From: JADGHX01 sp040255575 | GTDB taxonomy: Bacteria; Pseudomonadota; Gammaproteobacteria; Steroidobacterales; Steroidobacteraceae | Reading direction: 5' to 3' | Assembly (NCBI GenBank): GCA_040255575.1 | Contig: JBDZVF010000119.1 | Location: forward strand, 1-14,645 | DNA length: 14,645 nucleotides | Shown: positions 7,060 through 13,860 of the stretch, in pieces | Layout of the letters: every line of letters begins with the position of its first letter | Numbering within the stretch: the first letter of the stretch is position 1 | Notes under the pieces: model-generated | The model's database searches: none | What the model was told of the DNA's origin: nothing | What the model saw: only the letters and a program-made list of their open reading frames with translations | Position numbers and translations under genes: made by a program

Positions 7060-7180
7060 GGTGAGTCAATCGCTCCCAACGATATGCGATATCGGTGTTG
7101 CGCGATTGAAGATAGCGACGTTTTTGCCTACCGTCACGTCTGCTGCGACCCGATGACCGCAGTTTCAGGGGGAGGGCATC
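7060..7180. promoter_or_regulatory. Divergent promoter region with nested inverted repeats (LysR operator candidate)
   Basis: The inner palindrome is CGATAT-GCG-ATATCG at 7080-7094. The outer inverted repeat is TCAATCGC at 7066-7073 and GCGATTGA at 7102-7109; both arms are perfect. The two repeats share a centre near 7087. A possible plus-strand promoter is TTGAAG (7106-7111), a 17-nt spacer and TACCGT (7129-7134); the -10 is poor, as expected for an activator-dependent promoter. The outer right arm overlaps the putative -35. A strong purine-rich ribosome site (GGGGGAGGG) precedes ATG 7181. Confidence 0.6.
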
Positions 7181-8032
7181 ATGAAGCTCGATCGGCGTGA
7201 TTTTTTCGCGAAGCTGGGTGGTGCGGCGGCGGTCGCTGCCATGTCGCACGAGGCGCGCGCGGATGCGCTGGAACACTACCTGATGGCCGCCGCGGGCCCC
7301 GCCATCTCGGTGGGATCTGCGCCCGGGTCGATGCCGGCAGCCATGGCGGCCGACAAGTCGCCGTTCCCCACGGCAGCAGAGGTCGAGAAGCAGATCGAGA
7401 CCCAGCCGCGTCGCCGCGGTGTGGGCAATCTCTTCACCAGCGCGGAAGGCAACGTGAAGCGCCTGCCGCCACTGCCTGCGAAACCGACGCTCGTTGATTA
7501 CTTCAACCTGCGATTCACCCGCACCGCCAACCACTGCCTGCAGAGCGCGAATCGCGCCATGAAAACCGGCATGTCGGAGGAGGTCATCCTTGCCTGCCTG
7601 CTCCACGATACAGTGCTGGAGCTGATCAAGGTCGATCACGGCTGGTGGGGCGCGCAGATGTACGAGCCGTATGTCTCGCCCAAAGTCGCCTTCGCCCTTC
7701 GCTATCACCAGGCACTGCGCTTCTACGAAGACAAGGAATACGGCTACGAGTATCCGGATCTTTATCGGCGCATGTTCGGCGTCGACTACAAGCCGGAGCC
7801 CTACATCGAGCATGCGTGGCAGACGGCCAAGAAGCACAAGTGGTATTACGAGTCCCGCATGGTGACGGTGAACGATCTGTACGCGTTCGAGCCGAACGTG
7901 CACCCGACTCTGGATCAGTTCACGGACATCATCGGGCGCCACTTCAAGCAGCCGAAGGAAGGGCTCGGGTTCGACAACAGCCCGGTGGCGCACATGTGGC
8001 GCTCGATCTCGATGCCGGATCATCCGCTCTAG
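7181..8032 (+). CDS. Tat-exported HD-domain metalloprotein
   Basis: A 283-residue protein with GGGGGAGGG just upstream of ATG 7181. The N-terminus M-K-L-D-R-R-D-F-F-A-K followed by an Ala-rich stretch and A-R-A-D is a good twin-arginine (Tat) signal (Arg 5 and 6). Residues about 100-260 form an HD-type helical domain: T-A-N-H-C (His 118), L-L-H-D (His 142, Asp 143), V-D-H-G-W-W-G-A (His 153), R-Y-H-Q (His 176) and V-N-D-L (Asp 232). The H...HD...H...H...D series is that of HD proteins with two metal ions, including the di-iron oxygenases PhnZ and myo-inositol oxygenase as well as phosphohydrolases, so hydrolase or oxygenase activity cannot be separated by eye. Tat export fits a protein folded around its metals before translocation. 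It is first of three plus-strand genes for exported proteins and divergent from the LysR gene. I cannot name a substrate. Confidence 0.75.
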   Translation: MKLDRRDFFAKLGGAAAVAAMSHEARADALEHYLMAAAGPAISVGSAPGSMPAAMAADKSPFPTAAEVEKQIETQPRRRGVGNLFTSAEGNVKRLPPLPAKPTLVDYFNLRFTRTANHCLQSANRAMKTGMSEEVILACLLHDTVLELIKVDHGWWGAQMYEPYVSPKVAFALRYHQALRFYEDKEYGYEYPDLYRRMFGVDYKPEPYIEHAWQTAKKHKWYYESRMVTVNDLYAFEPNVHPTLDQFTDIIGRHFKQPKEGLGFDNSPVAHMWRSISMPDHPL

Positions 8033-8112
8033 GGATCAGCTGCCGAGGAAGACGCTCGCTCCGCCTGCATGGCGGCGCCTGAGCGCGGCTCGTTCTTGTC
8101 TGGGGAGTTCCC

Positions 8113-9330
8113 ATGCGGTCTGCCTCTGCTGTCATTGTCATTCTCATGGCTCTTGGAGCCGTCTCTCCCGTAGTCCTGGCCGCTTCGCAGGACGTGCAGC
8201 CGTCCGCCGACCTCGCAGCGGCGGTCAAGGAGTTCCAGCTGCACGAAAGCAGCCGACCGGTGCGGGACACGATGCAGAACTGGACGCCGCCGCGGAAGAT
8301 CGTCGTGACCATCGACGAGCCCGGCCGCACCGCGTGGTTACAGGAGGCCATGCCGAAGGGCGTGACCGTGGTCGGGGTGCGAAGCGAGGCGGACGCCGGT
8401 TCACAGCTCGCAGAGGCCGACGCGCTGGTGTACTTCGGCTGTAATCCTGCGACGTTTGCGAAGGCACCGCGGGCGAAGTGGGTGCACGTTGGAAGTGGCG
8501 GGGCCGACCAATGCCTCGCCACGCCCGGCATCGCGAGCGGCGAGATCCTGCTGACGAACGGGCAGAAGGTGAAGAACACCATGATGGCCGAGCAAGCGAT
8601 GGGGTACGTATTCGCGCTTGCCCGCTCGATCGATGTGGGCATGCGCAGCCAGGTACGCGGCGAGCTCGACCGCTCGGGTCGCGGCCGCCATTCCAGGCAG
8701 CTCAACGGCGCCACGATGCTGATCGTCGGCCTGGGGGGCGCCGGCGTCGAGATCGCGCGTATGGCGCATGCGATCGGCATGAATGTGATCGCGACTCGCA
8801 ATTCGAGCCGCGAGGGGCCGGAGTTCGTGAGTTACGTGGGGCTGGCGGATGAGACGCCGAAGCTCGTGAGCCAGGCGGACGTCATCGTCATCTGCGCGCC
8901 GTTGACGCCTGCTACACGGGGCCTCTTCAACGCCGAGATGTTTGCGCGCATGAAGAAGGATGCGATGTTCGTCAACTGGACGCGCGCGGAAATCACGGTG
9001 GCAGAGGATCTGGCTGCGGCGCTGAAGGCCGGCACCATCGGCAGCGCCGCGCTCAACTGGGCAACCTCGAAGCCGCTGCCGAAGGACCACCCGTTGTGGA
9101 GCGCGCCGAACCTCATTCTCGCGCCGTGGGCGGGCACCGGTTCCGGTGCTATAACGGGCACGGGAACCGGGACCGGGCCGGCGCCGGCTGCCGACCAGGC
9201 CACGAGGACGAAGCGCAACGGCGGCGAATCGACGCGGGATGCACGCTGGCTCGTCGTTCGCGAGAACATGAGGCGATTCGCGACCGGCGAGAAGATGTAT
9301 TCGGTGTTCGATCTCGAGCGCGGTTACTAA
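8113..9330 (+). CDS. Exported D-2-hydroxyacid dehydrogenase homologue lacking catalytic Glu and His
   Basis: A 405-residue protein; GGGGAG lies about 5 nt before ATG 8113. Residues 1-24 are a Sec signal peptide ending V-L-A-A-S. The body is a D-isomer 2-hydroxyacid dehydrogenase: the N-terminal flavodoxin-like half starts at about residue 60, the G-L-G-G-A-G dinucleotide loop is at 206-211, the strand V-I-A-T-R-N follows at 225-230, C-A-P-L-T-P-A-T-R-G-L-F is near 261-272, and V-N-W-T-R (catalytic Arg 291) is kept. Two other catalytic positions are changed: the Glu expected 29 residues after the Arg is Lys 320 (in S-K-P-L-P), and the His of the usual T-P-H-x-A-G is Trp 339 (A-P-W-A-G). A Thr-Gly repeat and Ala/Pro linker (about 341-361) follows. 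With a signal peptide, NAD(P) would not be expected at its location, so a binding or structural role is plausible. It lies 80 bp after the HD-domain gene. Confidence 0.85.
   Translation: MRSASAVIVILMALGAVSPVVLAASQDVQPSADLAAAVKEFQLHESSRPVRDTMQNWTPPRKIVVTIDEPGRTAWLQEAMPKGVTVVGVRSEADAGSQLAEADALVYFGCNPATFAKAPRAKWVHVGSGGADQCLATPGIASGEILLTNGQKVKNTMMAEQAMGYVFALARSIDVGMRSQVRGELDRSGRGRHSRQLNGATMLIVGLGGAGVEIARMAHAIGMNVIATRNSSREGPEFVSYVGLADETPKLVSQADVIVICAPLTPATRGLFNAEMFARMKKDAMFVNWTRAEITVAEDLAAALKAGTIGSAALNWATSKPLPKDHPLWSAPNLILAPWAGTGSGAITGTGTGTGPAPAADQATRTKRNGGESTRDARWLVVRENMRRFATGEKMYSVFDLERGY
9154..9177 (+). repeat. Thr-Gly coding hexamer repeat
   Basis: Four consecutive imperfect hexamers (ACGGGC, ACGGGA, ACCGGG, ACCGGG) encode Thr-Gly four times inside the exported dehydrogenase homologue. 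Just upstream, CACCGG-TT-CCGGTG at 9135-9148 is an inverted repeat. Such tracts can slip during replication, so the linker length may vary among relatives. Confidence 0.7.
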
Positions 9331-9356
9331 ACCACCGGTTGCCGCGAGGACTTTTC

Positions 9357-9374
9357 ATGAGCGGCATTACATGA
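9357..9374 (+). other. Possible 5-codon leader minicistron overlapping the next start
   Basis: ATG 9357 is preceded by GAGGA (9346-9350) at good spacing and encodes M-S-G-I-T before TGA 9372-9374. That stop overlaps the ATG of the lipoprotein gene at 9371 as ATGA. The lipoprotein start itself has the same GAGGA 20 nt upstream, which is too far for direct use, so reinitiation after the minicistron is a plausible route. Confidence 0.35.
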
Positions 9375-10294
9375 GCATCGGAAGACTATCGTTCTCGGCC
9401 CTGATCCTGGTATTCCTCGGGGGCTGCGCGGCCGCGCCGGAGCACAGTGCTCGCGCTGAGGGCCCGCCCCCGAAACCGGGTCAAGTCATCCGGGACTGCC
9501 GGAATTGCCCGGACATGGTCGTCTTGCCGGCGGGCAGCTTCCTCATGGGCTCGCCACCCGAAGAGCCCGATCGACGCCCGAATGAAGCCCAGCGCCGGGT
9601 GACGTTCGCCCGCCCGTTCGCCATGGCCGCCACGCCCGTCACCTGGAATCAATGGGAAGCCTGCGTGCGCGATCGCTGGTGCGAGGGCGCCGCGATCGAT
9701 CTCGCGCTCAAGCAGAACGCAGATGGTTCGCCGAGGGCTCAATATCGGGACTACGGACGCGGCACGCGCCCCGCGGTCGGCATGAGCTGGCACGACGCGC
9801 AGAACTTCGTCGGCTGGCTCAACTGGAAGAGTGGTCGTGACGATGCGTACCACCTGCCCAGCGAGGCAGAGTGGGAGTACGCGGCACGCGCGGGTACGAC
9901 TACCGCCTTTCCATGGGGCGATACGCTCGACTTCAACTATGGGAACTTCGGGTTGCGCGGCCACGAGATCCGGGGTGGCTTCGCCGAAGGCCGCGACGTC
10001 TGGGTGAATGAGACCTCGCCCGTGGGTTCGTTTCCGCCGAACGCCTGGGGTCTGTATGACATGCACGGCAACATCTTCGAATGGACGCAGGATTGCTATG
10101 AAGCCGATCTGTCGCGTGCGGCGACGGACGGTCGGGCCAACACCAACGGTGACTGCTCGGTGCGTGTTTTCCGAAGTGGCACGTATGTCAGCAATCCCTA
10201 CATGCAGCGCTCGGCGCGGCGTGGCGCGCCTTATCCGGCGACCACGCGGGGGCGGGAGTATCTCGGCTTCCGGGTAGCGAAAAGCCTCGACTGA
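9371..10294 (+). CDS. SUMF1/FGE-fold lipoprotein without the FGE cysteines
   Basis: A 307-residue protein. A signal peptide with lipobox L-G-G-C (Cys 19) predicts a lipoprotein; Ala at +2 does not give an inner-membrane retention signal. The mature part is a formylglycine-generating-enzyme/sulfatase-modifying-factor domain: C-x-x-C-P-D-M-V-V-L-P-A-G-S-F-L-M-G-S (about 43-61), P-V-T-W-N-Q-W, V-G-M-S-W-H-D-A, H-L-P-S-E-A-E-W-E-Y-A-A-R-A-G, F-P-W-G-D, W-G-L-Y-D-M-H-G-N-I-F-E-W, and the C-terminal R-S-A-R-R and L-G-F-R-V. In true FGEs the active-site cysteines lie in the segment after G-G-S; here that segment (about 266-284) reads R-S-G-T-Y and contains no Cys, so oxidation of a sulfatase Cys is unlikely. 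Better analogues are the many non-FGE members (PvdO-like, structural or regulatory). Six Cys in the mature part could form disulfides. It is the third gene of the exported set, 40 bp after the dehydrogenase homologue. Confidence 0.88.
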   Translation: MSIGRLSFSALILVFLGGCAAAPEHSARAEGPPPKPGQVIRDCRNCPDMVVLPAGSFLMGSPPEEPDRRPNEAQRRVTFARPFAMAATPVTWNQWEACVRDRWCEGAAIDLALKQNADGSPRAQYRDYGRGTRPAVGMSWHDAQNFVGWLNWKSGRDDAYHLPSEAEWEYAARAGTTTAFPWGDTLDFNYGNFGLRGHEIRGGFAEGRDVWVNETSPVGSFPPNAWGLYDMHGNIFEWTQDCYEADLSRAATDGRANTNGDCSVRVFRSGTYVSNPYMQRSARRGAPYPATTRGREYLGFRVAKSLD

Positions 10295-10339
10295 GCGCGC
10301 GCCGGTACCCTTTTTCCGAGCGATCGGGCTCAGTCGAGG
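10285..10339 (-). terminator. 12-bp perfect inverted repeat spanning two convergent stop codons
   Basis: CCTCGACTGAGC at 10285-10296 pairs perfectly with GCTCAGTCGAGG at 10328-10339, with a 31-nt loop. Each arm contains the TGA of one of the two convergent genes (10292-10294 and 10330-10332). Read on the minus strand the stem is followed by G-C-T-T-T-T, a modest U-tract that suits termination of the CoA-transferase operon. A small CCGA-GCGA-TCGG hairpin (10316-10327) sits in the loop. On the plus strand no U-tract follows. Confidence 0.55.
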
Positions 10340-11526
10340 ATCGCCTTGCGCTCCTCGGCCGAGAAGCCGAGCTCTTCGAGGATCGCCGCGCTGTGTTCTC
10401 CCAGACGCGGAGGCGGGTCCTGCACGTGCGGGCGGTCGCTGCCGAAGAGGAATCCGGCATTCACGATCTGCACATCTTCGCGTTCCGGCAGGCTCGGGAT
10501 GTGCAGCGGCAGGCGCACCGACCGTTCATCGAGCCCCGGTAGCGAGACGGCTTCGGCCACGTCACGCACCATGCCGCAGGGGATTCCCGCCCGACTCAGG
10601 CGCTCTTCCCAACGATGGGCATCATCCGTCGAGAACACCTGGCGCAGCTCTGCCTGCAGCGCTTCGGTGTGGCGCCGTCTCAGATCGGGTGTGGCGTATC
10701 GCGGGTCCGTGATCCAGTGTTCGCGGCCCACTTCGCGCGCGAGCATCTCGAACTGGGACTGCTGGACGACGCCCAGTGAAATCCGGCGGCCATCGCGCGC
10801 TTGGAAAAGCGCCGAGGTGGGCTGGCCGCTGTATCCGGTATTGCCGGTGCGCTCGAGCGCGCGACCCGTGACGAGATAGGGCACGGCCGCGGAGGTCATG
10901 AATGCGATGCTCGCGTCGAACATCGCCACATCGATGTATTCGCCGCGGCCTTCGCGTTCGCGCCGCAAGAGTGCGGCGAGGATTGCGAAAGCGGCGGTCT
11001 GGCCCGTGAGCGTGTCGACCACGGGAAACCCTACGCGCGCCGGCGCATCGCCCGCTACACCGCCGAGCGTCATCATGCCGCTCGTGGCCTGGACGATGTT
11101 GTCGATCGCCGGCCAGTCGCGCCTGGGGCCTTGTTGCCCGTAACCGGATACGGAGCAGTACACGATTCGCGGTTGCAGGGCCCGTGCAGTCTCGTAGTCG
11201 AGCCCCAGTCGCGCCATGACGCCCGGGCGGAAGTTCTCCAGCAACACATCCGAGCTTGCCACCAGGCGTCGCGCCGCCTCGCGGGCCTGCGGGCGCTTGA
11301 GATCGAGTGTGATCGACTGCTTTCCGGCATTCACCGCGATGAAAGCGGGCGCCATGCCGTCGTAGCGCCGGTCATTGCCGTAGTAGCGCATGGCATCGCC
11401 GCGGCCCGGCGTTTCGACCTTGATGACCTGCGCCCCAAGCAGGCAAAGCAGGTGGGACGCATACGGCCCAGCCATGACGTGACTGAAGTCGGCGACGCGA
11501 ATACCCTCGAGCGGTTTACGGATCAT
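10330..11526 (-). CDS. Class III CoA-transferase (CaiB/BaiF family)
   Basis: A 398-residue protein from ATG 11526, preceded by AGAAGGGA; the frame extends seven codons further upstream, but the protein proper begins P-L-E-G-I-R-V-A-D. Family III CoA-transferase motifs: G-I-R-V-A-D-F-S-H-V-M-A-G-P-Y at the start, L-G-A-Q-V-I-K-V-E-x-P-G-x-G-D, K-Q-S-I-T-L-D-L-K, L-L-E-N-F-R-P-G-V, I-V-Y-C-S-V-S-G-Y-G-Q-Q-G-P, and V-V-D-T-L-T-G, where Asp 171 aligns with the Asp that forms the mixed anhydride in formyl-CoA transferase. It transfers CoA between a donor thioester and a carboxylic acid. Its start overlaps the end of the DctP gene by 11 nt, so it is the last gene of the tightly packed minus-strand operon. 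It probably activates the acid or recycles CoA for the dehydratase encoded two genes upstream. Acid specificity cannot be deduced. Confidence 0.93.
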   Translation of the reverse strand: MIRKPLEGIRVADFSHVMAGPYASHLLCLLGAQVIKVETPGRGDAMRYYGNDRRYDGMAPAFIAVNAGKQSITLDLKRPQAREAARRLVASSDVLLENFRPGVMARLGLDYETARALQPRIVYCSVSGYGQQGPRRDWPAIDNIVQATSGMMTLGGVAGDAPARVGFPVVDTLTGQTAAFAILAALLRREREGRGEYIDVAMFDASIAFMTSAAVPYLVTGRALERTGNTGYSGQPTSALFQARDGRRISLGVVQQSQFEMLAREVGREHWITDPRYATPDLRRRHTEALQAELRQVFSTDDAHRWEERLSRAGIPCGMVRDVAEAVSLPGLDERSVRLPLHIPSLPEREDVQIVNAGFLFGSDRPHVQDPPPRLGEHSAAILEELGFSAEERKAILD

Positions 11527-12571
11527 TTCCCTTCTCACACTGAACACTGCCGTTCACTCCCAACCCGTTCGCGATGGCGCGCGCGCGGCGGAAGCTCCTC
11601 ATCCCGTCGATGCCGTAGCGTGCAAGTCCGAGAGCCCGGCGCTGCGCATCCCGTTCGTAGATGGCGTCGAAACGGTTCTGGTCCGCTTGCGGCATGTCGA
11701 AAAACTGTATCCCCTGTTCGCGGCCCGCTTTTTCACCGGCGAGGTCGGCGGCGGAGATTTCCGTTGCGAGCGCCTGCTCCCAGACGGTGACGCTGCGTTC
11801 GAGCAGGGCGCGCTGGCTCGCGGTCAGCTGATTCCACTTGCGCTCGCCCATCGCCCGGGACGCATACGCCCCCCGGGGAATGCGGATGGTGTTGAAGTAC
11901 TTCGCGACTTCGGCGAAGTGCAACGAACGCAATGTATCGAGTGGAGCGACCACGCCGTCCAGCACGCCCTTGGCGAGAGCCGAATACACATCCCCCATGG
12001 GCATGTCGACGGGGTCGGCTCCCAAGTCATCGAGCACGCCGAGCAGCTCTGACGGCGCGCGCAGGCGCAGGCCGCGCAGATCCTGCAGCGTGCGCACCTG
12101 GCGCTCCCGCGTAAGGATTCCCGGGAGATTTCCCCCTTGCAGGGCCAGCACTTTGAGGCCTCGCAGTTCGTGAGCAAGCTGGGGCTCCGAGGCCTGCAGG
12201 CATCGATACAGCGACGTTTGCTGCTCGAACGTGGTGGTTCCGAGATAGAAGCCCGCCTGGGCGCGGGTGAACTGCGTTCCTCCGCGCGAGTAGATCGGGG
12301 TGATGAGCCCGATATCCGCGACTCCGTGGCGCAGCTCGATCAGCGACTGCTCAGACGAGAGCAGCGTCCCGGACCAATACGGCTTGATACGGAGGGTGCC
12401 GCCAGACTGCTCCTCGATCCACTTCATCCATGTGATATCGGCGCGGCTGAACGGATGTTGCGGCGAGTAGGCACTCGCATAAGTCAGCACCGTTACACCC
12501 GGCTCCTGTGGATCGCGCGCGCACCCGCCCAGGGCGAGCGCGCACATCGCGACCCACGCCCAACGGATCAC
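11516..12571 (-). CDS. TRAP-type DctP substrate-binding lipoprotein
   Basis: A 351-residue protein with GTG start at 12571; AGAGG lies about 6-7 nt upstream, and the GTGA start overlaps the stop of the preceding gene. The signal peptide ends in the lipobox L-G-G-C (Cys 17). DctP family features: H-P-F-S near residue 39, W-I-E-E-Q-S-G-G-T-L-R-I, the L-R-G-L-R-L-R-A-P-S block with Arg 171 (the usual carboxylate-binding Arg), L-G-A-D-P-V-D-M-P-M-G-D-V-Y-S-A-L-A-K-G-V-L-D-G-V, and the later S-R-A-M-G-E-R-K-W helix. Family members bind organic acids and hand them to DctQM membrane proteins. No DctQ or DctM gene is in the window and the next gene is a CoA-transferase, so it is either an orphan binding protein or uses a transporter encoded elsewhere. 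Lipidated DctP proteins are less common than soluble ones in Gram-negatives. Confidence 0.9.
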   Translation of the reverse strand: MIRWAWVAMCALALGGCARDPQEPGVTVLTYASAYSPQHPFSRADITWMKWIEEQSGGTLRIKPYWSGTLLSSEQSLIELRHGVADIGLITPIYSRGGTQFTRAQAGFYLGTTTFEQQTSLYRCLQASEPQLAHELRGLKVLALQGGNLPGILTRERQVRTLQDLRGLRLRAPSELLGVLDDLGADPVDMPMGDVYSALAKGVLDGVVAPLDTLRSLHFAEVAKYFNTIRIPRGAYASRAMGERKWNQLTASQRALLERSVTVWEQALATEISAADLAGEKAGREQGIQFFDMPQADQNRFDAIYERDAQRRALGLARYGIDGMRSFRRARAIANGLGVNGSVQCEKGNDP

Positions 12572-13860
12572 GCGATACCTCTTTCAACGAGGAACTCACC
12601 CACGTGCGCGACCATTCGGTCGTGGCTCCAGCCGTTCGCATCCACCATGTCCGCAGAGAGCATCAGCGTCGGTACGCCGGCGGCTTCGAGCGACTGCTTC
12701 GTCAGCAACGTTCCGGATTGCGCGAGGCGGTTGTCCGGCGGCACCAGCATCACGGCGGCATCGATGCCGCAACGCTTCGCTTCGCTCTGCATCCACGAGT
12801 TCATCCACGGCGGCAGATGCAGGACCTCGTTCATCGAGCAGATGCGGCTCGCGAGTGCGTGCAGCGGTCGCCCCTGCACCTCGCGGATGTACTGCGGGCC
12901 GGCGAACGGCATGTACATCGACCAGACGAACACGGCGCCGTAGCGTTGCTCGAGAGCGGTGTAGAAGCCCGGATCGTGCCAGAGGCCCGCACCGATCCAC
13001 ATGAGGCGGCAGCGTTCGTTGTCGCTTACCGCGGCGCCGGTTGCCACACGCTGCGCGACCTCGTCGCGGAAGCGGCGGGCATGCGCGACCGCCCAGGGGG
13101 AGCCGCGATGCCACTGGGGAATCATCGTGTTCGGCATCTGGTCGGTGATCGATACCGGACAGGGGTGCGTGCTGCCGATGAGGCGCGCGGCCTCTGCGAT
13201 GTAGCCTTCCTGCTCGTTGATCGCCGTCATGAGCTGCACCAGGCGCTCTTGTTCGAACTTGCGGCCGGTGCGCCGCTCGAGGAGGGCGATGAGCTCGCGC
13301 ATCTCGCCCACCATCAGCTCGATGCGGTCGCGCTCATAGACTTCTTCCCATTGCGTGTTCGACTTCTCGAACCACGCCGGATCCTTGTGAGTCCAGGCAG
13401 GCGCCTCGAGCGCGAAGAACTCGGTGCCGAGCGCGCGCGCCCACTGCGAGAACACATGCTCGATACAGTCGCAGGTGAGGCGCGCGACGAGCACCGTGGG
13501 GCGCGGCAAGCCTCCCCACGGGGCGGTGGCAGGATCGTTCGCCAACGTGCACGCCAGGCCGAGCGAGCAGTACCGGCAGCTGTTGGACGGGTAGCCGAGG
13601 TCGTCCAGCACCTTGAAATAGTGCTGGGAGAGCTGTTTCGCGGAGATGTAGGCGGACCACCATTGATTCGTGATCAACGGGATGTCCATCACATGGAAGA
13701 TCTCGTGCGGCGTATCCGCCTGGGCGATGGCAAAGGGCTCGCCGTTCTCCACAACGCGCCGCCTGAGCTCGGCGACGAATGCGCGCTGATAAGCGGTGGC
13801 CGCTTGCGTGCATTGAAGCTGCTTGCGACTGCGGTGGCCGGAAGAGGCGTGAATCGTCAT
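12568..13860 (-). CDS. 2-hydroxyacyl-CoA dehydratase / benzoyl-CoA reductase subunit family (HgdB/BcrB-like)
   Basis: A 430-residue protein from ATG 13860, with GGGAG 8 nt upstream. It carries the family's N-terminal block T-P-H-E-I-F-H-V-M-D-I-P-L (about 50-62), then S-C-R-Y-C (Cys 95, 98), L-T-C-D-C-I-E (Cys 130, 132), and the C-terminal G-V-P-T-L-M-L-S-A-D-M-V-D block (about 395-407). In this family two subunits share an architecture that binds a [4Fe-4S] cluster through three Cys, and an ATP-driven activator supplies an electron to eliminate water from a 2-hydroxyacyl-CoA (or to reduce an aromatic ring). The third Cys, normally in an S-C-K-x-x-S-x-G motif, appears here as Asn 377 in P-P-D-N-R-L-A-Q-S-G; Cys 341 and 364 are other candidates. 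It overlaps its neighbours by 4 nt on both sides (ATGA and GTGA). The partner subunit and activator are not visible and may lie beyond the right edge. The family call is firm, the reaction is not. Confidence 0.85.
   Translation of the reverse strand: MTIHASSGHRSRKQLQCTQAATAYQRAFVAELRRRVVENGEPFAIAQADTPHEIFHVMDIPLITNQWWSAYISAKQLSQHYFKVLDDLGYPSNSCRYCSLGLACTLANDPATAPWGGLPRPTVLVARLTCDCIEHVFSQWARALGTEFFALEAPAWTHKDPAWFEKSNTQWEEVYERDRIELMVGEMRELIALLERRTGRKFEQERLVQLMTAINEQEGYIAEAARLIGSTHPCPVSITDQMPNTMIPQWHRGSPWAVAHARRFRDEVAQRVATGAAVSDNERCRLMWIGAGLWHDPGFYTALEQRYGAVFVWSMYMPFAGPQYIREVQGRPLHALASRICSMNEVLHLPPWMNSWMQSEAKRCGIDAAVMLVPPDNRLAQSGTLLTKQSLEAAGVPTLMLSADMVDANGWSHDRMVAHVGEFLVERGIA

Noticed and set aside
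8033..8112. A small gene or RNA in the 80-bp gap between the HD-domain and dehydrogenase-like genes
   Set aside because: The ATG at 8069 is out of frame with the next gene and has no ribosome site; only a 4-bp stem is visible.
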